From: an uncultured Bacteroidales bacterium
GTDB taxonomy: Bacteria > Bacteroidota > Bacteroidia > Bacteroidales > UBA932
Reading direction: 5' to 3'
Assembly: GCA_934700615.1 (NCBI GenBank)
Contig: CAKUXR010000003.1
Location: forward strand, 62,001 to 126,000
DNA: 64,000 nt
Part shown: positions 17,094-26,249 of the stretch, piece by piece
Numbering within the stretch: the first letter of the stretch is position 1
How the letters are laid out: each line of letters opens with the position of its first letter
Position numbers and translations under genes: made by a program
The notes under the pieces: model-generated
Seen by the model: the letters and a program-made list of their open reading frames with translations, nothing else
Told to the model about the DNA's origin: nothing
Databases searched by the model: none

Positions 17094-17101
17094 TATATTT
17101 G
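17094..17101 (+). promoter_or_regulatory. -7 box (TATATTTG) for rnpB
   Basis: TATATTTG is a perfect TAnnTTTG match about 42 bases before the first paired base of RNase P RNA. A CATTGAC word lies at 17060-17066, just after the stop of the upstream gene. Confidence 0.6.
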
Positions 17102-17142
17102 CAGCCGCGTCGGAGACGACGCACACAAACCAAAGAGTCAAA

Positions 17143-17462
17143 AGGTGGGACGCTCTATCGCGCTGGCCATATGGCCGGTGAGGAAAGTCCGGACAGGAAA
17201 GGGCACCCTGCTGCGGAAAGCGCAGATGGGAGTAATCTTATGAAACCGTAACAGAAAACAACTGCCGTCCGATACCGGATGGCGAGGGTGAAAACGTGAG
17301 GCAAGAGCTCACGACGTCCGTCAGTGATGCCGGGCGGGTACGGTACCAGGGCCTGCAAGACCAAATATACTGACAGATGAGGACTGCCCGTCCGATGTCA
17401 GGGGGTAGGTTGCGCAGATAAATGATAGGGATAATAACAGAAACCGGCTTACGGCCCCACCT
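17143..17462 (+). ncRNA. rnpB: RNase P RNA component
   Basis: The universal P4-region block GAGGAAAGTCCGGAC is at 17180-17194. A GGGTGAAAACGTG-like P8-P10 region follows, and the 3' end has ACAGAAACCGGCTTACGGCC. AGGTGGG at 17143-17149 pairs with CCCACCT at 17456-17462 to close stem P1, which sets the ends. About 320 nt, normal for a bacterial type A molecule. Processes tRNA 5' ends with the RnpA protein. Confidence 0.95.
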
Positions 17463-17470
17463 GCAGAATT

Positions 17471-17506
17471 AAGGTGACTGAAACAATGTTTCGGCCACCT
17501 TTTTTA
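17471..17506 (+). terminator. Intrinsic terminator of rnpB
   Basis: GGTGACTGAAAC pairs with GTTTCGGCCACC (one G-U pair) around the loop AAT, followed by seven T. The same stem sequence recurs in the terminator at 19811. Confidence 0.85.
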
Positions 17507-18178
17507 GATTCTGATTTGCAGACAATATCCATTTCGCGTCATGTGGAAACCCTGTATTCCGCGGTTGCTTACTCTTGTTGTGTAAGCGTCTCCGGATTTA
17601 CGTCTGTTGTCGGGACGGTGCCACATCTATTTTTGCAATAATTTGATTTATAGGGAGTTGTGAGACTCGGTGTGGATTAGTGGTCAAAAAATCTTCGGAA
17701 ATCCACGCTTCAAATAAATGGTGCTTGATTATCAATGTATTACAGAGGTGGCCGTGGCGTCGTCCCGCCTGCCGGAATTCGTCGTGGACGGATGATTGAA
17801 AACTCAGAGGGTAACCACGCGAAATGGCCAGGCAGATATGCCTGAGGCATATTAGTGTGGCCGGACCACCATATGTAAGGCTCCCTCTGACATGTCAAAT
17901 AGCCCTGGAACATTGTCAATGCCATATAGGCTTGGCCAACTATGGAAATATGTGGCATGGCAGTAAATCATTGGTCAGTCACAGCATCGTCGTTGTCATG
18001 TGGCACAGTACGGCGGAACTCACTCCGCTGCGCTCCGTTCGGCCCTCCTACCATTTCCTGCGTCCTCGCTCCCGCGAGAACTTGTCTCCGGCAGGCACCT
18101 CCCAATTCCCGAGGCCGTGGGTTGGCCACGTCCACCGTACTGCACCATCTGGCAGACGACAGGCAGATCACGTGAGAG
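17507..18178. other. Non-coding stretch with a GC-rich structured segment
   Basis: No convincing gene in about 670 bases. Short frames here have no start context and no recognisable product. At 18006-18013 CAGTACGG is repeated inverted as CCGTACTG at 18135-18142, enclosing a GC-rich segment with further small hairpins. The block 18129-18155 resembles 52676-52700 downstream of the tRNA, so a decayed repeat family is likely. One CATTGAC word near 17916. Confidence 0.5.
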
Positions 18179-18310
18179 TTAAAAAATAAGTGGTAAAGAT
18201 TTGTGATGGATTTTCGAAGAAGGAGTGTACTGGACGTACACGACTGATGAGGAAAGAAATATAGACCGAAAAAACTCGCAAAGATTACCAAGTTATTTTT
18301 TAAGGATTAC
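18179..18310. repeat. MITE-like repeat with terminal inverted repeats, copy 2
   Basis: Reverse-orientation copy of 6710-6860. It starts TTAAAAAATAAGTGGTAA, ends AAGTTATTTTTTAAGGATTAC and includes the central GTGTACTGGACGTACAC. It is shorter than copy 1 by about 18 bp near the left third. It ends 40 bases before the -7 box of the next gene and could influence its expression. Confidence 0.75.
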
Positions 18311-18349
18311 TTAATATCCACCAAACAGTAACAATACAGATTAAAGTTG

Positions 18350-18357
18350 TATATTTG
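18350..18357 (+). promoter_or_regulatory. -7 box (TATATTTG) almost touching the start codon
   Basis: A perfect TAnnTTTG ends 5 bases before the GTG start at 18363. Transcription would begin at or within a few bases of the start codon, suggesting a leaderless or very short leader mRNA. No clear -33 box. Confidence 0.5.
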
Positions 18358-18362
18358 GGGCC

Positions 18363-18719
18363 GTGAAACGGATTTTTGTCATATTATTGCTTTGTCTGTC
18401 GTTCCTGTCGTGCGACAAGCATGAAGTATGCGATGCCGTTTCACAGCAGGTCGTTTCTGTAATGGAGACGAGTTATGTCTCTCAGCCTCAGACTAATGAT
18501 ATTTTTGGCGTCAAGAGCATCAACATCTTCTCAGTCAGGACTGCCCCTCAGGGCCAGAGGACTTTCCGTACATTCAAACATGACGATTGTCTGGTCAGAA
18601 ACGGAAAGTGTATAAACCCTCGTATTATCGATTTTTTCCTCGAAGAGATGATTTCCGGACGGGTCGGAAAGTTATCCGCAGACAGATACATCTATTCAAT
18701 TTGTTTCTTGAGATTGTAA
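18363..18719 (+). CDS. Small lipoprotein of unknown function
   Basis: 118 residues starting with GTG. MKRIFVILLLCLSFLSCDK is a convincing lipoprotein signal, which fixes this start although the next ATG is only downstream of the lipobox. The mature part has three further Cys (CDAV, DDCL, GKCI) and no recognised domain. It stands alone between the repeat element and the antiporter gene. Confidence 0.6.
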   Translation: MKRIFVILLLCLSFLSCDKHEVCDAVSQQVVSVMETSYVSQPQTNDIFGVKSINIFSVRTAPQGQRTFRTFKHDDCLVRNGKCINPRIIDFFLEEMISGRVGKLSADRYIYSICFLRL

Positions 18720-18847
18720 AGTAACAGTCTTATTCCCAAACTGTCATTTCTTGCACTCATTGGCTTACTTCCACGTTGAGAGCAAGTTAGTTATTCATGC
18801 TTTTTCAGACAGAAATAAGCAAATTCAAAAACTCAAGAAGTAAAAAA

Positions 18848-19792
18848 ATGATAAATCTTATATTATTGCTTATCGGTCTCGGACTTGTAGTACTCGGGGC
18901 TGACTGGCTTGTAAATGGAGCCTCTTCTATCGCCAGAAGAGCTGGCATCAGTGAGTTTGTGATAGGACTGACCATTGTCGGATTCGGAACATCCTGCCCC
19001 GAACTCGTAGTGAGTCTTACTGGAGCGATAGAGGGGAATTCAGACATTTCTGTCGGTAATGTCGTCGGGTCAAATATTTTTAATGCGTTGTTTATCTTAG
19101 GATTGACCGCACTGGTTCTTCCCGTGGGCATGACAGATAAAAACAGACGCACAGATATCCCGATTACCCTTGTCGTTACCATTCTGCTGGTCGTGCTCGG
19201 AATAACAGGTTCAATGTCAGGACCCGTCATTTCGCGATGGGAAGGAGTCGCGATGCTTCTGGTGTTCTCCGTATACCTTTTCTATTGTTTCAAATCAGAT
19301 TCAAAAGACGAGTTTCCAGAGACGCAACAGGCGACGCAGTCTTTCCCCAAAGCAATTGCATTGACCCTGACCGGACTCGCAGGTCTCATCTTCGGTGGAG
19401 ACTTATTCGTGGACAGCGCGACAGCACTTGCGCGGCAGATCGGGGTGAGCGACAAATTTATCGCGGTCACGATTCTCGCCGGCGGCACCTCTCTGCCGGA
19501 ACTTGCTACGAGCCTGACAGCGGCGATCAAGGGAAAGGAGCAGCTGGCGCTAGGCAACATATTGGGTTCCAACGTGTTCAATGCGATGCTGATCCTCGGG
19601 TTGTCTTCGATAATCAATCCATTGTCTTTCGCGTCCATGACAATTGTCGATATTGCAGCCCTGCTCCTCAGTTCCGTTTTGCTTCTGATTTGGGCATATA
19701 CCGGCCGCAGAAACAGGATAGACCGCTGGGAGGGTGCCGCCATGCTTCTATGCTATGTCGCGTATAATGTATTCTTGTTCAGCAGATTGTAA
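18848..19792 (+). CDS. Calcium/sodium antiporter, CaCA family (YrbG-like)
   Basis: 314 residues from the ATG at 18848; a longer frame adds an unlikely 17-residue charged start. The two alpha-repeats are clear: GFGTSCPELVVSL followed by GNVVGSNIFNALFILGL, and GGTSLPELATSL followed by GNILGSNVFNAMLILGL. Each is flanked by hydrophobic helices, about ten in total. Exchanges cytoplasmic Ca2+ for Na+ or H+ across the inner membrane. Single gene with its own terminator. Confidence 0.9.
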   Translation: MINLILLLIGLGLVVLGADWLVNGASSIARRAGISEFVIGLTIVGFGTSCPELVVSLTGAIEGNSDISVGNVVGSNIFNALFILGLTALVLPVGMTDKNRRTDIPITLVVTILLVVLGITGSMSGPVISRWEGVAMLLVFSVYLFYCFKSDSKDEFPETQQATQSFPKAIALTLTGLAGLIFGGDLFVDSATALARQIGVSDKFIAVTILAGGTSLPELATSLTAAIKGKEQLALGNILGSNVFNAMLILGLSSIINPLSFASMTIVDIAALLLSSVLLLIWAYTGRRNRIDRWEGAAMLLCYVAYNVFLFSRL

Positions 19793-19810
19793 ATTCTCGC
19801 TATCCTTGAC

Positions 19811-19848
19811 GGTGACTGAAACACTTACGTTTCGGTCACCTGTTTTTG
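19811..19848. terminator. Terminator between convergent genes
   Basis: GGTGACTGAAAC and GTTTCGGTCACC form a 12-bp stem with loop ACTTAC, followed by TGTTTTTG. It ends the antiporter transcript and, with its own A-rich flank, may serve the opposing operon ending at 19850. Same stem as the rnpB terminator. Confidence 0.8.
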
Positions 19849-19849
19849 T

Positions 19850-20827
19850 TTAATGCAACTTAATTCCAAGGTCTTCCAAGACACGTCTGGTAAAGAGTTT
19901 CCTGCCTCTCTTGTTCAGAAAGAAACTATTGAAATACAAGCTGTCATCCAGTCTGAACCTGTCATCCTTGCTGTAATCCAACAGCATGACATCACGACCG
20001 ACATCTTTCAAATAACCGTATATATACCTTTCCTCAAACTGAGGAGTATAATATTTGGCAAGATGCTCTGTAACAGGAGGTATTACATAGACAGGCTTAT
20101 CCCCATGTTCAGTACAGAAATCAATCAGATTTCTCATGAGCTGAATACGATACTCTCTGCCCTGTCTGTTCTCCTCCGTCAATGCCGCATCCATATCATC
20201 AATACCAAACTGTTTTTTCCAGCCGCTTATCCAACGCTTTGCATCACGCTCCAATTCATTGACATCCATAGGATTATGGTCAAGCAGCGGTCTCTGCTCA
20301 GTATCACAAGACTTGTCTTTGCCCGTCAAATACCTTATCAATGCCCTTAAAGCCTGCTTTTTGAACAGGATCGGATACGCTGCATAACGTTGAGCTTTCT
20401 CAAACATATATGGCTGTATCGGATCCCCTTGCACATCGAATTTGGCATACTTCATGGCATCCATTAATCCGGTTTTCTTATTGAGCCCAGTAAATGGCAT
20501 AATAGTGATCAGTACGTAGCCTCCAGGCTTCAAAATACGATGGAAATGACGCAGGAGATTATAATCCTCAAGCAATGTCTGAGGCTGCTGCGCCCAATTC
20601 ATCGCCTTTATGTCAATGCCAGTGTAGTCGAAAGCCCACTTGCCTCCGCTACTGCCCAAATTCACCAAATCAAAGTCCCGTTCTTCGTGCGCACCAAGCC
20701 AAACCTTGTCCGGATATGTTTCATGAGCCAAATCCACAAACATTGACTTGTACCAACTTGTGCGATAAAGCAGGTAACTGCCTGAAAAGAACCGCAATAT
20801 GACTTGTACCAAATTATCTTTACTCAT
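19850..20827 (-). CDS. SGNH-like protein of surface-polysaccharide clusters
   Basis: 325 residues. DFDLVNLGSSGGKWAFDY holds a GxS-type block, FHRILKPGGYVLITI follows, and the C-terminus DDSLYFNSFFLNKRGRKLFT resembles the final block of SGNH hydrolases and O-acyltransferases (D..x..F/H..N..G). The catalytic His is replaced or shifted, so activity is uncertain. The LKPGGYVLI string also recalls methyltransferases, but no SAM-binding motif is seen. Last gene of the seven-gene operon. An ATG at 20827 is used; the longer frame starts with GTG. Confidence 0.55.
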   Translation of the reverse strand: MSKDNLVQVILRFFSGSYLLYRTSWYKSMFVDLAHETYPDKVWLGAHEERDFDLVNLGSSGGKWAFDYTGIDIKAMNWAQQPQTLLEDYNLLRHFHRILKPGGYVLITIMPFTGLNKKTGLMDAMKYAKFDVQGDPIQPYMFEKAQRYAAYPILFKKQALRALIRYLTGKDKSCDTEQRPLLDHNPMDVNELERDAKRWISGWKKQFGIDDMDAALTEENRQGREYRIQLMRNLIDFCTEHGDKPVYVIPPVTEHLAKYYTPQFEERYIYGYLKDVGRDVMLLDYSKDDRFRLDDSLYFNSFFLNKRGRKLFTRRVLEDLGIKLH

Positions 20828-20877
20828 CTGCACTTGTTAAAAATTCTATCCGGTAACGACAAAATAACTTTCATGAC

Positions 20878-21702
20878 CTAATTGTAGCTTCCGCCGTCCA
20901 TCACGATAATCTGACCGACAATATTGTTGGCAGCTCCGCTTGCCAGAAACATTGCCGTCTCTGCCACTTCTTCAGGCATGGTGAATCGCCCAGTGGAATG
21001 GTTTGGAGTATAAACATTATCAGAATCAATGTATTGCTGCAATTCCTCCGTGATATTTGTCGGGACACGACCAGGAGCAATGCCATTGACATTTATATGA
21101 TATGGAGCCAGTCTTCTGGCATTTCCTCTGGTAATCGAGTTCGCTCCCCATTTCGAAAGCGTATATGGGTCAAAACCTATTCTCTCGCCAGCCTTGGATG
21201 TCAGATTTATGATTTTTCCCTCGATCTTGTTGTCAATGAAGTAATCCCCCTCAATCTGGTTCATAAAGAACAGACCTTTCTGATTTATATCACAAATGTA
21301 ATCATACATCTGTTCAGACATAATGTCTCCCGAATAGGCTGAAACCCCTGCCGCATTTATAAAAATATCAATGCCACCCAACAACTCCGCAGCCTCGAAA
21401 ATCTTTCCCTTCAATCCACTGATTTCTGAGATGTCAAGCTGCATCGCTTTCAAATTCGGGCTCTTCAATGATGCCAGAGTCCTGTCCAAACCATCCTGTT
21501 TGCGAGCACAAATAAGGACTTTTGCACCTTCAGCCAAAAAAGCCTTGGCAATAGCTAATCCTATACCGCTTGTTCCCCCCGTCACGACAACTTTCTTCCC
21601 TTCGAATCTGGCATTTGGAGAACTATACGTGACGGTCAAATTAACAATTTCCTTTCGTTTGAATATTATTCGTATCGCTTGTTTGATTCTGTCCAACATC
21701 AT
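20878..21702 (-). CDS. Short-chain dehydrogenase/reductase
   Basis: 274 residues. The NAD(P)-binding TGGTSGIG lies near residue 41, INAAGVSA follows, the catalytic Ser is in INLTSKAGE, and the Tyr/Lys pair is YTLSKW. The tail GQIIVMDGGSYN is typical of the FabG-like class. An N-terminal extension of about 30 residues precedes the Rossmann fold. In this operon it probably reduces or oxidises a carbonyl on the ACP-bound acyl group or on a sugar; which one is not visible. Confidence 0.85.
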   Translation of the reverse strand: MMLDRIKQAIRIIFKRKEIVNLTVTYSSPNARFEGKKVVVTGGTSGIGLAIAKAFLAEGAKVLICARKQDGLDRTLASLKSPNLKAMQLDISEISGLKGKIFEAAELLGGIDIFINAAGVSAYSGDIMSEQMYDYICDINQKGLFFMNQIEGDYFIDNKIEGKIINLTSKAGERIGFDPYTLSKWGANSITRGNARRLAPYHINVNGIAPGRVPTNITEELQQYIDSDNVYTPNHSTGRFTMPEEVAETAMFLASGAANNIVGQIIVMDGGSYN

Positions 21703-21704
21703 GA

Positions 21705-22889
21705 CTAATATTTTAACAGTGATTTATTGAAATACAGTTTCTTGGAATTACAATAATCTATAACCTCCTGAGTCCTGTCCCCAAACGTAGGACCTGCAGA
21801 CAATTGAAATGAAGGATGTCCATTCTGGCAGCTGTTGATTTCAATGCAAACAGGATTGCCATCTCGGTCAATAATCATATCCCAACCTATATACTTGCAA
21901 ATCGGGAACTGTCTGACATGCGCTTCTTCTACATGCTTCAAGAGAGACGGAATGAAAGACAATTTGGTCTCTTTAAAGATTATGTCACCAATATGATCTG
22001 CACGCTCCATTTTATAATTAAACCCATAATCATATAAGCGGCCATCAGGATAAACTCCTACAGCATAACCACCAGAGCACAAATTGTCAACTTCAGAACC
22101 CGCTCCTCCAAAACGCAAAATAACAGTCACAGGAGACCACTTGCCATTCAGATATAAAGATTGAATCCGAATGGTATTTACAGATGAGGGATTAAACTTC
22201 TTCAGTTCTTCTGATTCATACAAGAATTCCTGTATAACAAAATCCGTATGTCTATGCCTGATTGCGTCTTCAACTGTTTTCTTTCGGTCTGACATTGACA
22301 AAGCCCCCAATTTCAGAATTTCAATACCTTTGCCTCCTGAACCTCCCAACGAATCCTTCAAAACGACCTTTTCCTCATGCAGGCAACTCTCTATAGCCTC
22401 TTCTTTGGTGATTTGACGCATATCATCAGAATAATACTCCCCATTGACTACACGGACGAAACATTTCGGAAATCTTACTACTCCTTTCGTCAAATAACCG
22501 AAAAGACTTTTGTGCTCGAGTATTTCGGTATATTGGTAATCATTCAATCTCCTTGTAATCAGGGGAAGATAGATTGACATTGGCATGAACCGAACGTCAA
22601 ATCCCCGGAAATGTTTATACAACTCATATTCGCGATATGATGACGGAGTAATTCCCCAATAATTCACGACCTCCCGTTTCTCAGTTTCAGTGAGCGGGGC
22701 AAATAAACCCGCATCCTCAACGTGCTGCAAACTCAGATACTCTTCATGCTCCTTCTCGCATCTGATCTGATAAGGTATGGAGAATAATCTGTACAGTTTA
22801 AAGGTTATCCTATTGAAGAAAGGTCTTACGAATAAGTTATTCGCAAGCTTGCTTTCTCTGATTCTTTGTTTGAAGCAATTCATATGCAT
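21705..22889 (-). CDS. Sugar-transfer-associated ATP-grasp protein
   Basis: 394 residues. The ATP-grasp core is seen in VVLKDSLGGSGGKGIEIL (nucleotide lid), FVIQEFLYESEEL, NTIRIQSLYLNG, and the metal-binding GWDMIIDRDGNPVCIEIN. This matches the ATPgrasp_ST family found in polysaccharide loci. Such enzymes form an amide, ester or thioester bond with ATP; the ligated group is unknown. Stop and next start are separated by 2 bases. Confidence 0.8.
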   Translation of the reverse strand: MHMNCFKQRIRESKLANNLFVRPFFNRITFKLYRLFSIPYQIRCEKEHEEYLSLQHVEDAGLFAPLTETEKREVVNYWGITPSSYREYELYKHFRGFDVRFMPMSIYLPLITRRLNDYQYTEILEHKSLFGYLTKGVVRFPKCFVRVVNGEYYSDDMRQITKEEAIESCLHEEKVVLKDSLGGSGGKGIEILKLGALSMSDRKKTVEDAIRHRHTDFVIQEFLYESEELKKFNPSSVNTIRIQSLYLNGKWSPVTVILRFGGAGSEVDNLCSGGYAVGVYPDGRLYDYGFNYKMERADHIGDIIFKETKLSFIPSLLKHVEEAHVRQFPICKYIGWDMIIDRDGNPVCIEINSCQNGHPSFQLSAGPTFGDRTQEVIDYCNSKKLYFNKSLLKY

Positions 22890-22901
22890 GTGGTTAGCAA
22901 A

Positions 22902-24437
22902 TTAACATCTAAATAACTTTGAGGCAATCATATCATTGATTTTCACTCTCATTGACCTGCTTATTCCGATTGTGTAAACACACAACAACGTTGACAAAAC
23001 GCTGACTGCCACTGTGACAATCAATCTGAAAAAACTTGAAGGCATCATTGAAAAAACAAGGACCGGGACAATTGCTGCAATGGCAGAGACAGAGATTGCG
23101 TGCAGATAAACTTTCTTGAAGTAGTCCAGCACATCGAACTTTACCTGCTTGTATAATGCCCTGACTTCCAGCATTGAACAAACAATACAATTGAAAGACT
23201 GTATGACAAAGCAACTCCAGACAGGCAATCCCAGTTTATAGGCAACATATACCATCGGGATAAATGTTGCCGCCGAATAAACACCACTAGTGAGATTAAG
23301 AGTCTTCACATCACCTGTTGCATGCACGCCATTGATAATACTGCGTGAGAACATTTTATAAAGCGATATGCATATCACAAACCGGAGAAAAAGTGCCGCA
23401 TATTCCGGAACTTCAACCAGCCATAGATTCAAGATATATTCTGCTTCCAGCAGTATCGGCAATGCCAACAGATACATGAGATAATACGAATACTTCCCCG
23501 ACTCATAAATCAGCTGAAAAAACCTGGTCATATCCCCTCTCGCATAACTCTTCACAATCTGAGGATTTACTGATGTCGTGAAATTGCTTGCAAGCTGGTT
23601 GACAGCACTTTCGACTTGATAGGCAACGGCTCTGGCAGCATTGACGGCGACCCCGAAGAACATATTGATCAAGATATTGATACCCTGGCTGTTACCAGTT
23701 GCACAGAACTGCCCGACCGTATCCCATAGCGAATAGGACAGCATTCCTTTGTATATCTCTTTGTCCCTACAGAACTTGAGATGAGTTTCCTCGAACCTCT
23801 TATAACAATATACTCTGTAGAAAATCTGCAGTGCTATGCTCCAAAGCGCTACAATGACGGCATATGCTATCAGTTTATCATGAAATGGAGCATACAGCAA
23901 AAGCACTATCAATGCCAGCTTGACAATCGCCTCGCTCAGTCCCACATATGCGTATATATCCATCTTCTCATGGGCAATGATTGTCGCCCCATACGGCACC
24001 TGAGTAAGAGAGAACATACAGGAAAGAATGGACAACTGATAGACGACATTGGCCGCAAACTCCCTTCCATGAGGGATGTTCATTTTATTATTGACAAACC
24101 ATAATCCGATGGTTTCCATCAATATGAAGAGCACAATGGCCACGAGGACATGCATAGTGAATGAGGCATTGAAAGTCTTGTTCAGCCTCTCCTTATCTCC
24201 CCTGCCAAGTTCAAATGTCAGAAAACGGCTTGTTCCTACCGACAAAGTTCCATTGATGATGGTGAACATGGCAACAATACTTCCGATCGCACCATAGAGA
24301 CCATAATCATCCACGCCCAATGCCTGCAATATGACTCTTGAAGAGAAGAGCCCTATTACCATCATCAGGAAAGAACGGAGATAGAGAAATATCGTGTTCT
24401 TCGCAATTCGTTTATTGTCTGATTCCATTCCCATCAT
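22902..24437 (-). CDS. Polysaccharide flippase (Wzx/MATE-like)
   Basis: 511 residues with 12-14 hydrophobic helices. The start KRIAKNTIFLYLRSFLMMVIGLF and ALGVDDYGLYGAIGSIVAMF are typical of oligosaccharide flippases of the MOP superfamily. It would carry a lipid-linked product across the inner membrane. Its stop is immediately next to the stop/start of the upstream gene (24437/24438). Export machinery without a neighbouring glycosyltransferase is unusual. Confidence 0.85.
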   Translation of the reverse strand: MMGMESDNKRIAKNTIFLYLRSFLMMVIGLFSSRVILQALGVDDYGLYGAIGSIVAMFTIINGTLSVGTSRFLTFELGRGDKERLNKTFNASFTMHVLVAIVLFILMETIGLWFVNNKMNIPHGREFAANVVYQLSILSCMFSLTQVPYGATIIAHEKMDIYAYVGLSEAIVKLALIVLLLYAPFHDKLIAYAVIVALWSIALQIFYRVYCYKRFEETHLKFCRDKEIYKGMLSYSLWDTVGQFCATGNSQGINILINMFFGVAVNAARAVAYQVESAVNQLASNFTTSVNPQIVKSYARGDMTRFFQLIYESGKYSYYLMYLLALPILLEAEYILNLWLVEVPEYAALFLRFVICISLYKMFSRSIINGVHATGDVKTLNLTSGVYSAATFIPMVYVAYKLGLPVWSCFVIQSFNCIVCSMLEVRALYKQVKFDVLDYFKKVYLHAISVSAIAAIVPVLVFSMMPSSFFRLIVTVAVSVLSTLLCVYTIGISRSMRVKINDMIASKLFRC

Positions 24438-26249
24438 TTAAGGCCTCCAATATACATTTTCAGCTATTACCTCCGCAGGATTTCCGGAAGCTATGCAATG
24501 CGCAGGTATATTGGTAGTCACGACACTATTGGAAGAGATAATCGCCCCCTCACCAATTGTCACGCCCTTGGCTATACTCACATTAGAGCAAATCCAGACA
24601 TTGTCTCCTATGATGACCGGCGCCTTGTCCTTATAGCCCTTGACAATGACATAATGTCCCCCGTTATTATCTCTAATCCAGACATCCCGACCGATATGGA
24701 CATCTTTTCCGATGACTATCTTCTCCGCACATACTATTTTCAAACCGATATTTGTAGAGCAGCGTCCAATCAACAGTTGCGCACCCTTAAACACCTGGAT
24801 GTCACTATCATACTTAAAATAGGAGTGTCCCTTGCCGAAGGTCAATGTTGCTCCGTCCTCCACCAGAAGACGGAACTCCCCTTTGCTGCCGCGAGTCCGC
24901 TTCTGATTGAGACTTACCAATCCGCCAATCTCGACATACGCAGTTTTGGCAATATCCATAGCGCAATGAGAAAGGACATTGACATACCTTCCTTCAGACA
25001 GATTTGAATGGATAGCCTTATGACAATAATTCCAGTAGAAGATACGGAAAAGCTGTGCAGGATTCTTCACATTTCTCCGGACAATCCCGAGCAGGGTCCG
25101 AATCTTCCGTTTGAGTGTAACCTTTTGTTCTGACACATATGGAAAGAACTTGGCTGCACATTCGTCAAATGGCATCTCATCCAGAGCCTTGAAGAATTCA
25201 TTCCTGTCAATGCCGGCAGGATATGGCAGTTTCCCGCCCATGATAGCGGTACTGTTGCCCGGCACTATATCATCAAGACTGAACTCTTTCATCACGAGTT
25301 TGTCCCTGATGATATCAAAGTATTTCTCCCCTTTTTCCGAATTTATAATGACAAGAGATGTCCCGAGATTTTGTTCAAGAGACGGGTCAACACTGCCGAT
25401 TCCCCAAAAGTCCCCGAGAGTAATGTCACTTATGCGCGGGATACCCTTGAACTTGCATTCATAACATGACGGACGTTCAAATACATTTGCATGGTATCCT
25501 CTCCGATAGTCATCTTCATGGCCTTCACCATAATATACCTGTCCGTTCTCAAAAGTAACCTTCCTCGCCAAACTATGCCATCCGTGGTCCTTGTTCTTAT
25601 CCTTGATAGCCACTATCTTGGAACCGTAACGTGACTCCAGGGATTCTTTATATTTTTCGAATACCTTAGGAGAATTTGTAGCCCTGCATAGAAAATCGAC
25701 GATTATGAGATTTTCATAATCCTTGCGTAAAAAACTGCGCAAGGCAGCCATTTGGCAAGGCGATCCACAGGCCAAAACTTTCTCTCCGGACTCCAGCAAA
25801 GACTTTATGCGTTTGTATAATCCTTCAGCATTGCTCTGGACATATTTGGAACTGCGAAGCCGCCTAAGGTCCTTCTTGTCATCAGATATGAAATTGACCA
25901 CCTTAAAATCATCTGTATATATTGCTCCGCTGACGTATCCTTTCTGCTTATACATAGCCTGAGCCAGAAGCGAAAATACACCTCCGGACGTACTGTCAAA
26001 TCTTATGACAATGTCCTTGTTGTATCCGCCGAACACCTTAGGTGCTGACTTATTGTGGTGTTTCAGAGCATCAATGTTCAAGACAGGGCATATCTTTTCG
26101 CACAGATGGCAATCTGTACATTTGTTCCTGTCGACCTCTGGATACCAGAAACCTTCATGGTCCGGATGAAATGATATCGCTCCCGCATGACATACATCAC
26201 CACATGCCTGACATCCACAGCAATCAATTTTGTTCTTAACATCTATCAT
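24438..26249 (-). CDS. Ferredoxin-F420 hydrogenase/dehydrogenase beta-like protein fused to a hexapeptide acyltransferase
   Basis: 603 residues in three parts. Residues about 8-55 hold two Cys clusters (CCGCQACGDVC and CTDCHLCEKICP), an 8-Fe ferredoxin. Residues about 70-390 match the F420H2-dehydrogenase beta domain, with ACGSPCQ and CYECKF. The C-terminal 120 residues are a left-handed beta helix (VIIGDNVWICSNVSIAKGV, GEGAIISSNSVV, ASGNPAEVI), as in sugar O- or N-acetyltransferases. Each part is known in polysaccharide clusters; the single-chain fusion is notable. Likely a redox step and acetylation on the same substrate. Its ATG overlaps the stop of the ligase gene. Confidence 0.8.
   Translation of the reverse strand: MIDVKNKIDCCGCQACGDVCHAGAISFHPDHEGFWYPEVDRNKCTDCHLCEKICPVLNIDALKHHNKSAPKVFGGYNKDIVIRFDSTSGGVFSLLAQAMYKQKGYVSGAIYTDDFKVVNFISDDKKDLRRLRSSKYVQSNAEGLYKRIKSLLESGEKVLACGSPCQMAALRSFLRKDYENLIIVDFLCRATNSPKVFEKYKESLESRYGSKIVAIKDKNKDHGWHSLARKVTFENGQVYYGEGHEDDYRRGYHANVFERPSCYECKFKGIPRISDITLGDFWGIGSVDPSLEQNLGTSLVIINSEKGEKYFDIIRDKLVMKEFSLDDIVPGNSTAIMGGKLPYPAGIDRNEFFKALDEMPFDECAAKFFPYVSEQKVTLKRKIRTLLGIVRRNVKNPAQLFRIFYWNYCHKAIHSNLSEGRYVNVLSHCAMDIAKTAYVEIGGLVSLNQKRTRGSKGEFRLLVEDGATLTFGKGHSYFKYDSDIQVFKGAQLLIGRCSTNIGLKIVCAEKIVIGKDVHIGRDVWIRDNNGGHYVIVKGYKDKAPVIIGDNVWICSNVSIAKGVTIGEGAIISSNSVVTTNIPAHCIASGNPAEVIAENVYWRP

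Noticed and set aside
17155..17364. Minus-strand reading frame of 69 codons
   Set aside because: It lies fully inside RNase P RNA and is a shadow.
17740..17958. Minus-strand frame of 72 codons
   Set aside because: It lies in a non-coding, structured stretch, has no signal, domain or promoter and overlaps frames in other phases.
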